This document shows positions 1 to 6,283 of a DNA stretch of 8,029 nt, piece by piece (the first letter of the stretch is position 1; the number at the start of each line of letters is the position of its first letter). A program made the translations under genes and the position numbers. This DNA comes from Candidatus Hydrogenedentota bacterium (GTDB lineage Bacteria > Hydrogenedentota > Hydrogenedentia > Hydrogenedentales > CAITNO01): contig CAIJOU010000668.1 of the NCBI GenBank assembly GCA_903822375.1, forward strand, positions 1 through 8,029, read 5' to 3'. The notes beneath the pieces were generated by a model. That model ran no database searches. It was not told the origin of the DNA and was given only the letters and a program-made list of their open reading frames with translations.

Positions 1-14
1 CCGGAGCAAATGAC

Positions 15-773
15 ATGGACAAGCAGGCAGTGTTGGCGGAGTTGGTGGAACTTTCACATTATCTTGGCGACCCGGAAAAACCCTATGCCATGATCGGCGA
101 GGGCAACACCTCGGCCCGCATAGACGATGACACTTTTTATATCAAGGCCTCGGGAACCTGCCTTGGCACCATGGGCCCCGGCGATTTCCTGGAGGTGTCC
201 ATTTCAAAGGTGACCGCCATTTTGGACAACTTGTCGGCAACGGACGCCGACGTGTCGGCGAACCTGCGCAACGCGCTGATTGACCCGGACGAAAAACGCA
301 TGCCCTCGGTGGAAACCATGATGCATGCGCTCCTTTACAAATATGCAGAATACAATTTCATCGGGCACACGCACCCGATCGCGACGAACGCGCTGATGTG
401 CTCTATTCACGCGCGCGAGGCCGCCCTCGGCCGCCTGTGCCCCGACCACATCGTGGTGCTCGGCCACAAGTCCGTTTTCGTGCCCTACGTTGATCCGGGC
501 CTGGTGCTGGCCCGCGAGGTGCGCGCGCGGGTCCGCCAGTATGTCGCCGAAGAGGGCGTGGTGCCCAAGGCCATGCTGCTCGAAAGCCACGGCATCTTTG
601 CCCTCGGCCTCAACGCCAAGAGCGTCAAGAACATCACCGACATGGGCGAGAAAATGCACCAGGTGCTCGTCGGCGCCTACAGTATCGGCGGCCCCAAGTG
701 GATGACCGAGGCCGACATCCGCCGCATCGACACGCGCCCCGATGAACTGTACCGCCAGAAGACCATCGCCTAA
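15..773 (+). CDS. Class II aldolase/adducin-family protein (sugar-phosphate aldolase-like)
   Basis: A 252-residue protein that fits the zinc-dependent class II aldolase/adducin fold. Family members (fuculose-, rhamnulose- and ribulose-phosphate enzymes) cleave or epimerise phosphorylated sugars in the cytoplasm. Visible signatures in order are EGNTSAR (29-35, phosphate/substrate loop with N31), KASG (around 44-47), SVE with E100 as the likely catalytic acid, the HTHP zinc motif (H118, H120) and a third zinc ligand in ESHGIF (H192). All expected metal ligands are present, so the enzyme is probably active. The ATG at 15 is chosen because GGAG at 3-6 lies 8 bases upstream. The frame is open to the left edge, so a longer form cannot be excluded. 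A TGA at 11-13 may be the stop of an upstream operon gene. It lies 25 bp before a SorE-like reductase, pointing to sugar/polyol-phosphate catabolism. The exact substrate is not determinable. Confidence 0.88.
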   Translation: MDKQAVLAELVELSHYLGDPEKPYAMIGEGNTSARIDDDTFYIKASGTCLGTMGPGDFLEVSISKVTAILDNLSATDADVSANLRNALIDPDEKRMPSVETMMHALLYKYAEYNFIGHTHPIATNALMCSIHAREAALGRLCPDHIVVLGHKSVFVPYVDPGLVLAREVRARVRQYVAEEGVVPKAMLLESHGIFALGLNAKSVKNITDMGEKMHQVLVGAYSIGGPKWMTEADIRRIDTRPDELYRQKTIA

Positions 774-798
774 CCAGCAACCAACGGGAGATATCACC

Positions 799-2409
799 GT
801 GTCCAAGCTCGAGAATTACAAGAAAGCGGAAGCGCCGCTGCCCCAGACCTACCAGGCATGGCAGGTGTTCGGCGCGGGACTCGAAAACGTCGGCCGCGAC
901 GGAAAACCGGTGACGGTGCCCCTCCGCGAGCCCAAGGATGACGAGGTGCTCGTGCGCGTCGACGCGCTGGGTCTGTGCCTGTCGGACATGAAGATCATCG
1001 CCCAAGGCGGCAACCATCCGCGGCTGCGCGGCCGCGACCTCGCCAATGACCCGACGGTGCTCGGCCACGAGTGCGCCTGCACGGTGGTCAAGGTGGGCAG
1101 GAAGTGGAAAAGCGAGTTCAGCCCCGGCGACCGCTTCATCGTCCAGGCGGACATCTATTACAAGGGCGTGGGCTACGCCTTCGGCTACATGATTCCCGGC
1201 GGTCTTCAGGAATATGCGCTGCTCGACGAGCGGGCGCTGGCCGGGGATGAAGGTTGCTACCTGCTGCCCGTGCGCCCCGAAACGGGCTACAGCCAGTCCG
1301 CGCTGGCCGAGCCGTGGGCCTGTGTGGAGATGTCCTACAATCTCGATGACCGCATCACCCCGACGGGCAAGGCGCAACTGGTGGTGACCGACACGCCCGA
1401 CGGCTGGGACACCAAACTGCCCGGCGCGACGGTGATCGGCACCGACCTCGCCGGACTGGGCGAGGGCACCTACGACGACATCGTTGTTGTGACGCCGAGT
1501 CCCAAGGTTGTGGAGTCGCTCGCCGCGCGGCTGAACCCGCACGGTGTCATGTTCCTGCTCGGCGCGCCCGGTGAATCGGGCGATGTGTCGCTCGATGTGG
1601 GCAAGGTCCACTACCAGAACATCCGGTATTACGGCGGTGGTGACACGCTGGAGGCGGTGGCCGCGGCGGTCAGGCGCAACGACCTGCTGCCCGAAGGCCG
1701 CGCGCTGTTCATCGGCGCAGGCGGACCGATGGGGCAAATGCACGTGCAGCGCGCCATTGAGAAGGCCGACGGTTCCAAGCGGGTCGTGGTCACCGACCTT
1801 GACCCCAGCCGTCTCGACCATATCGTGAACCGCTTTGGCGATCTGGCCGCCAGGCGCGGCGTCGAACTGTACACCCTGTCGCCGGGCGAATTTGCATCCC
1901 CCGCCGACATGAACGCGCGCATCAAGGACTTGGGCGGACCGGAGGGCTACACCGACCTCGTCGTGCTCGCGCCGGTGGCCCCGCTCGTGCGCCAAGCCGT
2001 GTCGCTTGCCGCGGACAGCGCCTTCGTGAACATCTTCGCCGGTGTCGGCATCGGCACCATGGCCACCGTGCCGCTTGACAAGCTTTGCAGGGGCGTCAAG
2101 ATGATCGGTTGCAGCGGCTCGCGCATCAGTGACCTGCAAAAGGTGCTTGAATTGGTCGAGGCGCAGAAACTCGACAGCAACCGCAGTGTGGCCGCCATCG
2201 GCGGGCTGAGCGCCGCGCACGACGGACTCAAGGGCGTGAAAGACGCGAAGTACCCCGGCAAGACCGTCATCTACACGCAAATTCCAGAACTGGAACTGAT
2301 GCCCCTCGAAGAGGTGGCCGAAAAGATGCCCGATGTGGGTGCGAAACTGAGCCCCGAGGGCGGATGGACGAAAGAAGCCGAAGCGGCACTGCTGGAAAGG
2401 TTCCTGTAA
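799..2409 (+). CDS. Zinc-dependent SorE-like sugar-phosphate reductase (MDR family), enlarged
   Basis: Medium-chain dehydrogenase most like L-sorbose-1-phosphate reductase (SorE), a cytoplasmic NAD(P)H enzyme that reduces a ketose phosphate to a hexitol phosphate. The GroES-like N-terminal domain shows LCLSD (C60), GHEC (H90, E91) and LAEP (E171), the usual zinc-site residues. The Rossmann domain has GAGGPMG at 306-312 and D333 after the second strand, suggesting NAD preference. At 536 residues it is longer than the roughly 350-415 usual for the family as I recall it. The excess is mainly residues about 180-290, between AEPW and the glycine motif, and resembles a second, degenerate half-Rossmann unit. 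The start is GTG at 799, with GGGAG at 786-790 eight bases upstream and SKLENYKK following; an ATG at 742 would overlap the aldolase gene. The stop overlaps the next start (TAATG). The family call is firm, the substrate is not. Confidence 0.87.
   Translation: MSKLENYKKAEAPLPQTYQAWQVFGAGLENVGRDGKPVTVPLREPKDDEVLVRVDALGLCLSDMKIIAQGGNHPRLRGRDLANDPTVLGHECACTVVKVGRKWKSEFSPGDRFIVQADIYYKGVGYAFGYMIPGGLQEYALLDERALAGDEGCYLLPVRPETGYSQSALAEPWACVEMSYNLDDRITPTGKAQLVVTDTPDGWDTKLPGATVIGTDLAGLGEGTYDDIVVVTPSPKVVESLAARLNPHGVMFLLGAPGESGDVSLDVGKVHYQNIRYYGGGDTLEAVAAAVRRNDLLPEGRALFIGAGGPMGQMHVQRAIEKADGSKRVVVTDLDPSRLDHIVNRFGDLAARRGVELYTLSPGEFASPADMNARIKDLGGPEGYTDLVVLAPVAPLVRQAVSLAADSAFVNIFAGVGIGTMATVPLDKLCRGVKMIGCSGSRISDLQKVLELVEAQKLDSNRSVAAIGGLSAAHDGLKGVKDAKYPGKTVIYTQIPELELMPLEEVAEKMPDVGAKLSPEGGWTKEAEAALLERFL
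2394..2400 (+). promoter_or_regulatory. Ribosome binding site setting the SDR start
   Basis: GGAAAGG lies inside the last codons of the SorE-like gene, eight bases before the ATG at 2409. It supports the TAATG overlap start over the ATG at 2415 and over upstream in-frame starts such as 2364. Confidence 0.7.
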
Positions 2410-3197
2410 TGGGCATGCTGGATGGACGCAAGGCGATTGTCACGGGCGGCGCCCAGGGTTTGGGCGCGGCCATTTCGGAGCATCTGGCCGAAGAGGGCTG
2501 CGACGTCATTATTTGGGACATCAACGTGCAGCAGGCGGAGGCCACCGCAGCCGACGTGGCCGCCAGGACCGGGCGCACCGTGTTCGGCCGTGCCGTGGAC
2601 GTGACCGATGCGGACGCGATCCGCGCGGCCGTCGACGAGGCCGTGGCCACGCTGGGCCAGTTGGACGTGATGGTCTGCAACGCGGGCATTCTGATCGCGG
2701 GCGACTCGGTCGAGTTTGACGCGGCCAAATGGCGCAAGGTGATTGACGTGGACCTGACGGGCTACTTCCTGTGCGCCCGCGAAGCGGCGCGCGTCATGCT
2801 GGCGCGCGGCACGGGCTCGATCATCCAGATCAACTCCAAGTCCGGCAAGAAAGGGAGTTTCAAGAACAGCGCCTACGCCGCCGCCAAGTTCGGCGGCATC
2901 GGTGTGACCCAGAGCCTTGCGCTGGAATTCGCCGAGCGCGGGGTGCGTGTGAATGCAATCTGCCCCGGCAATCTGCTCAACTCCCCCCTGTGGGTCAACA
3001 GCCTGTTCAAGCAGTATGCCGCCAACCAAGGCATCACCGAGGCGCAGGTCCGGCAGAAGTACATCGACCAGGTGCCCATGAAGCGTCCCTGCGAATACCG
3101 CGATGTCACCAACGTGGTGGTCTTCTTCGCCGGCGACGCATCGGGCTACATGACCGGCCAGGCCATCAACGTCACCGGTGGCCAGGAAATGCACTGA
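2409..3197 (+). CDS. Short-chain dehydrogenase, SrlD-like (sorbitol-6-phosphate 2-dehydrogenase family)
   Basis: A 262-residue classical SDR. It shows the TGGAQGLG cofactor motif (12-19), D37 at the end of strand 2 (NAD rather than NADP), NAG (91-93) and the catalytic S143, Y156 and K160 (YAAAK). Segments GYFLCARE, IIQINSKSGKKGS, AAKFGG, TQSLALEF, YIDQVPMKR and the C-terminal INVTGGQEM closely match what I recall of E. coli SrlD, which oxidises sorbitol-6-phosphate to fructose-6-phosphate. This makes a hexitol-phosphate substrate likely, though not proven. The position where most SDRs carry the catalytic-tetrad Asn (VNL) reads VDL (D115). The start ATG at 2409 overlaps the preceding stop by one base and has GGAAAGG at 2394-2400, eight bases upstream. 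An ATG at 2415 is the only close alternative. It is translationally coupled to the SorE-like gene and is the last gene before a strong terminator. Confidence 0.88.
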   Translation: MGMLDGRKAIVTGGAQGLGAAISEHLAEEGCDVIIWDINVQQAEATAADVAARTGRTVFGRAVDVTDADAIRAAVDEAVATLGQLDVMVCNAGILIAGDSVEFDAAKWRKVIDVDLTGYFLCAREAARVMLARGTGSIIQINSKSGKKGSFKNSAYAAAKFGGIGVTQSLALEFAERGVRVNAICPGNLLNSPLWVNSLFKQYAANQGITEAQVRQKYIDQVPMKRPCEYRDVTNVVVFFAGDASGYMTGQAINVTGGQEMH

Positions 3198-3222
3198 TTG
3201 CGGGACTGCTTCCGTTTCCGTG

Positions 3223-3258
3223 CCGGCCGACCTTCCGAGGTCGGCCGGTTCTTCTTTT
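3223..3258 (+). terminator. Intrinsic terminator of the sugar-phosphate operon
   Basis: A perfect 11-bp GC-rich stem (3223-3233 paired with 3238-3248) with the tetraloop TCCG is followed by the T-rich run TTCTTCTTTT. It begins 26 bases after the SDR stop, so it closes the + strand operon. Confidence 0.9.
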
Positions 3259-3279
3259 CCGCCGGGGTAACACCCGCAC

Positions 3280-3320
3280 AAAAACAAGAACGGCGGCGAA
3301 GGTGGTAACCTCCGCCGCCG
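3280..3320 (-). terminator. Intrinsic terminator of the pilin gene
   Basis: Read on the minus strand, a 12-bp stem (3320-3309 paired with 3302-3291, with one G-U pair) and a 6-base loop are followed by the T-rich tract TTCTTGTTTTT (3290-3280). It starts 25 bases after the pilin stop. It faces the + strand operon terminator, leaving about 20 bp between the two T-tracts. Confidence 0.85.
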
Positions 3321-3344
3321 GGGGGATTGGCTCAGGCTAAACTG

Positions 3345-3779
3345 CTATTGCTGGCCGATGGGCGTGCCAGCCGAGGTGGCGGAACCGGCAGCGCCGGCAC
3401 GAATCACGCCGGACTCATTCACGAAGAAGCCGCGCGAACCGGTCGTGTCCTGGCCCACCGGAGTGGCGGCGCAGGAGAACGAGTTGTTGGAGTTGGCAAG
3501 GGTGATTTCGGCAAAGCTGTAGCCGCTCTTCGCGCCGGGCCACGTGCCATCAAGGAACGGGGGCGTGCTGCCCGTTAGGGAGGCGAAGTTGCCATACACG
3601 CCGCGGGCGGAGTTGTACGCGTTCTCGGAACCCAGCACGGTGCGCAGGTTGCCAATCGCGGCCGACTCGTTCGACTGAATGCGCGAACGGAGCAGGTTCG
3701 GAATGGCGATGGCGGCGATGATCGCGATAATGGCCACCACAATCATCAACTCAATCAACGTAAAGCCTTTGTTTCTCAT
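3345..3779 (-). CDS. Type IV major-pilin-like prepilin (N-terminal methylation motif)
   Basis: A 144-residue prepilin. The leader MRNKG is followed by the class III-type cleavage site G5/F6 (FTLIEL), with E10 at mature position 5. These are the features recognised by prepilin peptidase and needed for assembly. A hydrophobic helix (6-28) ends in AIPNLL and continues as an amphipathic helix (about 30-60). The short globular part ends in GFFVNESGVIRA and a Gly/Ala/Ser/Thr-rich tail. There is a single cysteine (C103), so no intramolecular disulphide loop of the Pseudomonas type. It would be a subunit of an inner-membrane-assembled surface pilus; a type II secretion pseudopilin is the alternative. 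The ATG at 3779 is preferred over a TTG at 3785 because GGAGG (3792-3788) is eight bases from the ATG but only two from the TTG. It is monocistronic, with its own terminator and a sigma-54 promoter. Confidence 0.9.
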   Translation of the reverse strand: MRNKGFTLIELMIVVAIIAIIAAIAIPNLLRSRIQSNESAAIGNLRTVLGSENAYNSARGVYGNFASLTGSTPPFLDGTWPGAKSGYSFAEITLANSNNSFSCAATPVGQDTTGSRGFFVNESGVIRAGAAGSATSAGTPIGQQ

Positions 3780-3787
3780 CTTCAAGT

Positions 3788-3792
3788 CCTCC
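3788..3792 (-). promoter_or_regulatory. Shine-Dalgarno GGAGG of the pilin gene
   Basis: On the minus strand GGAGG is followed by eight bases and then the ATG at 3779. It decides between the ATG and the in-frame TTG six bases upstream. Confidence 0.8.
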
Positions 3793-3872
3793 AGTTTGTT
3801 TGCCCCAGACAGTTGTTCAAAGGGTTTGCAGACCCACTGGCAAGCCGTCCGTTTTTTTGCTGATTTACATTA

Positions 3873-3888
3873 AGCAAAAGACATGCCA
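3873..3888 (-). promoter_or_regulatory. Sigma-54 (-24/-12) promoter of the pilin gene
   Basis: The minus strand reads TGGCAT-GTCTT-TTGCT, matching the RpoN consensus TGGCAC-N5-TTGCW at all but one position, with the required GG-to-GC spacing. Transcription would start near 3862, giving a 5' leader of about 83 bases before the ATG at 3779. Sigma-54 plus the enhancer-binding protein PilR is the known control of pilA in Pseudomonas and others. A PilS/PilR pair is therefore expected elsewhere in the genome (inference). Confidence 0.82.
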
Positions 3889-3911
3889 AGATTGGACGGC
3901 AATCCAAATAC

Positions 3912-3933
3912 GTGATATTATGGTATTTATCAC
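3912..3933 (-). promoter_or_regulatory. Inverted repeat upstream of the pilin promoter, possible activator site
   Basis: GTGATA-N10-TATCAC is a perfect 6-bp inverted repeat centred at 3922.5, about 60 bases upstream of the predicted sigma-54 start. The size and dyad symmetry suit a dimeric regulator. Function is inferred only. Confidence 0.35.
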
Positions 3934-3938
3934 CACGA

Positions 3939-3969
3939 ATACACCGCAACAAGGTGCATGTAGGTGTAT
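3939..3969 (-). promoter_or_regulatory. Second inverted repeat upstream of the pilin promoter
   Basis: ATACACC-N17-GGTGTAT is a perfect 7-bp inverted repeat centred at 3954, about 92 bases upstream of the predicted start. Additional CACC and AGGTG words lie within and beside it. It may be an enhancer-binding site or a chance dyad. Confidence 0.3.
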
Positions 3970-4163
3970 AGGGCGCGGAACAGACCCGGATTATGGTGAG
4001 ACGGGGCTGGAAAAGAATGACAAAAATTGTCGTTTCAAGACGCTAGGGAGCCTTCACAATATCCCAAGAGATGGCCCCCGGGCTTTGGAGAGGTCATCTG
4101 GAGCCTTGTTAAGTCAAGAAACACCTCATCCATAACGAGAACTTCCCGCCGCATGGGTCTTGG
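3970..4163. other. Unassigned intergenic sequence
   Basis: Together with the pilin promoter region this gap is about 380 bp without a gene. In 3970-4163 I see no supported ORF, no RNA gene and no convincing terminator for the TPR gene that ends at 4164. The only structure is an A/T-rich 5-bp hairpin (4019-4031, GACAA-AAA-TTGTC), too weak to call. Confidence 0.6.
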
Positions 4164-6008
4164 TTACTGGGCAGGCGTGACGCTGGAAGGCGCAGTCGCC
4201 TTGGCGGCTTCTACCTGGGCGATCATCTGCTGGGCGTTCTTGTTGTTGGGCTCAAGCTCAAGCACGTATTTCAACTGGCGAAGGGCTTCATCGCCCCGCC
4301 CCAGATGAATCAAGATATTTGCCCGATTCAGGCGGACATTTATCTGTGCGGGGTCGAGTTCAAGCGCTTTACCGTATTCCTGCAGCGCTTCATCAAGTCG
4401 CCCCTGGGTGGCCAGCAGATTCCCCAAATTGTTGTGGGCATCCAGAAAATCGGGGGCCAACTGGACGGCCTCTCGGTAATGGGCCATCGCCTCGTCGAAG
4501 TTGCGGGACTGCACCAGAATACCGGCCAGATTATTGTGGGCTTTCGGGTGTTCAGGTTTCAGACGCAATGCCTGCCAATACCAGGATTCGGCCTCCAAGA
4601 GGCGGTTCAACTGTTCCATCACGACGCCCATGTTATAAAGCGCCTCCGCGTCAGCGGGATTGGCTTTCAATGCCAGGCGGTACTGTTCCACCGCCTCCTT
4701 GGGTCTTCCCTGGTCCACAAGCGCCGCGCCCATGTTGTCATGCGCCACCGAATTATCGCCCGCCACGGCCAGATCGTGTCCAAACAAAGTCAAGTCGTCT
4801 TTCCAGTAGCCCGTCTGGCGGCAGGCGACCATGGCAAACACGGCCACGGCAAGGGCCGCGGCCGCCGATAACGTCCTTGCAGAGAGGCGCCCCCTGCTTC
4901 CCAGCCCGTCCAGGCCCCAGGCAACCATGACAAAGACGCCGATGAGGGGGACGTAGGTGTACCGGTCTGCATGGGAGAAGGTGCCTATCTGCACCAATTG
5001 GATGACGGGCAGGAGTGTTCCCAGATACCAAAACCACCCGACCACCAGATACGGACGGCGGCGGGCATGGTAAAGGCACAAGAGGGTGATTGCGGCCAGC
5101 ACCATTGCCGCAACGACCACCTGCCACAGGGGGCGCGCAAGGGGATGGGGATAATACACGGCCAGACCGGAGGGCCAAACCGTTTTCAGCAGATAAAGCA
5201 CATAGACCACCACGGCGTTGGCGCATCGCCCCAAAAGAGGGATCTTCTCGCCAAAACTGAGGTTCTTGCCGCTTGCCTGCATCACAAATGTGGTCGCACA
5301 AAAGAATGCCGAGAGTATAAAGAGCGGCAGTTTCTCCACGGCCAGCAGGGCCGTCCTGCGAACCAGAACACCAGGCGGGTCGGCACGATCTATGCGGTCC
5401 AGGGGCCACCAGTCCAGCAGCAGCAGCGCAAACGGAAGTGTCACCAGCATGGGCTTGGCCATCAGCCCCAACAGGAAAAGCAACGCCACAGCCAGATACC
5501 GCGCCGGACCGGGCCGCCGCGCGTACCAGGCGTAGGCCCCCAGTGTGGCGACCCAAAACAGTGTGCTGAGCAGGCCCTTCCGCTCGGCTATCCAAGCCAC
5601 CGTCTCCACGTGGAGAGGGTGGACGGCAAAGAGCGCCGCGACCAGTGCGCTGGGCCAAAGACGGCGTGTCATCCGCGCAAAGACGAGGAAAAGTAGGATT
5701 GAATCGGCGGTATGGAAGAGCAGGTTACTGAGATGGTGCCCCCATGGATGCAGCCCGTAGAGGTCGCAGTCGAGCATATGGCTCATCCAGGTGAGCGGAT
5801 GCACGTAATTCGCCGACTGGGTGGTGAATGCCCAGAGAATGCTCCCCCAGTTTAACCCGGCCTTGACCCGTGCGTTTTCAAAGACATACAACCCGTCATC
5901 GTAGGAGAGAAATCCGTGTGACAGGGTTTGCCCGTAGATTGCGGCGCAGCACGCGGCCAAGCCCGCGCACACCGCAAAACAACTTAGCTTTGCTCTATCC
6001 AGTTTCAT
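4164..6008 (-). CDS. TMTC-like polytopic membrane protein with five C-terminal TPRs (putative GT-C glycosyltransferase)
   Basis: A 614-residue protein. About ten hydrophobic segments span residues 8-395, followed by five consecutive 34-residue TPRs (about 420-589) and a Ser/Thr/Pro-ended tail. The membrane part resembles the TMTC/GT-C architecture. There is an acidic pair in the first external loop (FLSYDDGLYV, D37-D38), then HPLTW, FAVHPLHVETVAWIAERKG, LMAKPMLVTLPF, WPSGLAVYYPHP and HADRYTYVPLIG. Eukaryotic TMTC proteins O-mannosylate proteins in the ER lumen, with TPRs on the lumenal side. By analogy the catalytic loop and TPRs would face the periplasm here. The acceptor and sugar donor are unknown and activity is inference. 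The ATG at 6008 is used; a TTG at 6014 has a slightly better-placed AGGTG, and an in-frame TGA just upstream rules out longer forms. It is the second of two tandem paralogues, about 300 bp downstream of the other. Confidence 0.85.
   Translation of the reverse strand: MKLDRAKLSCFAVCAGLAACCAAIYGQTLSHGFLSYDDGLYVFENARVKAGLNWGSILWAFTTQSANYVHPLTWMSHMLDCDLYGLHPWGHHLSNLLFHTADSILLFLVFARMTRRLWPSALVAALFAVHPLHVETVAWIAERKGLLSTLFWVATLGAYAWYARRPGPARYLAVALLFLLGLMAKPMLVTLPFALLLLDWWPLDRIDRADPPGVLVRRTALLAVEKLPLFILSAFFCATTFVMQASGKNLSFGEKIPLLGRCANAVVVYVLYLLKTVWPSGLAVYYPHPLARPLWQVVVAAMVLAAITLLCLYHARRRPYLVVGWFWYLGTLLPVIQLVQIGTFSHADRYTYVPLIGVFVMVAWGLDGLGSRGRLSARTLSAAAALAVAVFAMVACRQTGYWKDDLTLFGHDLAVAGDNSVAHDNMGAALVDQGRPKEAVEQYRLALKANPADAEALYNMGVVMEQLNRLLEAESWYWQALRLKPEHPKAHNNLAGILVQSRNFDEAMAHYREAVQLAPDFLDAHNNLGNLLATQGRLDEALQEYGKALELDPAQINVRLNRANILIHLGRGDEALRQLKYVLELEPNNKNAQQMIAQVEAAKATAPSSVTPAQ
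4242..4751 (-). repeat. Five-unit TPR array within the TMTC-like gene
   Basis: There are five in-frame 34-residue tetratricopeptide repeats (102 bp each). Consensus positions are visible in every unit: small/aromatic positions such as N-N-L-G/A, G/A near position 20, and the closing L-x-P turn. Units 2 to 5 correspond one for one to units 6 to 9 of the upstream paralogue. Confidence 0.85.
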
Positions 6009-6097
6009 GGCCAATAAGATAGAACACCTGATTCATGTTCCGCAACGGAGCGGAGATTTGTGCTTTGGTGACTGTTTGGCCGATTGGCCTGGGATAC

Positions 6098-6169
6098 CTC
6101 ATCCTCATCCTCATCCTCCTGCTCTTGCTCTTGCTCTTGCTCTTGCTCTTGCTCCCAATCTTGCTCGAA
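6098..6169 (+). repeat. In-register hexanucleotide repeat tract
   Basis: Twelve hexamers in one register: CTCATC x3, CTCCTG, CTCTTG x5, then CTCCCA, ATCTTG and CTCGAA. On the minus strand this reads as GAGCAA-type units followed by GAGGAT-type units. Such a tract is prone to slippage and may vary between strains. Confidence 0.9.
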
Positions 6170-6283
6170 TTGAGAAAACAATGGGCGTTGTGCGTTCGTT
6201 GTCCCTGTAGAAAGGCTCCCATTTATCATTGCTTCCTAAATTCTCAAACTGGAGCAGGAGCAAGATTGGGAGCAAGAGCAAGA
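6141..6283. repeat. Foldback element: 26-bp perfect inverted repeat with imperfect inner extension
   Basis: Positions 6141-6166 are the exact reverse complement of 6258-6283. Pairing continues inward after small gaps: TTGAGAA 6170-6176 with TTCTCAA 6241-6247, and CAATG 6179-6183 with CATTG 6227-6231. This leaves a loop of about 43 bases. Each arm, read outward from the loop, has the same order of hexamers: GAGCAA, GATTGG, GAGCAA repeated, then GAGGAT or GAAGAT. The repeat numbers differ between arms. It could be a MITE-like or intergenic palindromic element, or an RNA hairpin between the paralogues; its function is unknown. Confidence 0.8.

Noticed and set aside
742..798. N-terminal extension of the SorE-like protein from an ATG at 742
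   Set aside because: It would overlap the aldolase end by 32 bases, has no ribosome binding site and gives an unrelated peptide. The GTG at 799 has a well-spaced GGGAG.
204..806. Minus-strand ORF (200 codons) opposite the aldolase gene
   Set aside because: Its composition is that of an antisense reading of a GC-rich gene, with no recognisable domain. The + strand aldolase carries all its active-site motifs.
634..2280. Long minus-strand ORF (548 codons) opposite the SorE-like gene
   Set aside because: It is an antisense shadow of a high-GC coding gene. It is His/Arg/Val-rich with no family motif, and the + strand frame has clear domains and ribosome binding sites.
3780..3785. TTG start for the pilin gene
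   Set aside because: The GGAGG would be only two bases away. The ATG at 3779 has ideal spacing and gives a standard short prepilin leader.
4019..4031. GACAA-AAA-TTGTC hairpin as terminator of the five-TPR gene
   Set aside because: The stem is only five A/T-rich pairs and lies over 130 bases past the stop, with only a broken T-run after it.
3800..4308. Two small plus-strand ORFs (3800-4135 and 4027-4308)
   Set aside because: They have no ribosome binding site or recognisable content. One overlaps the pilin promoter and the other the end of the TPR gene.
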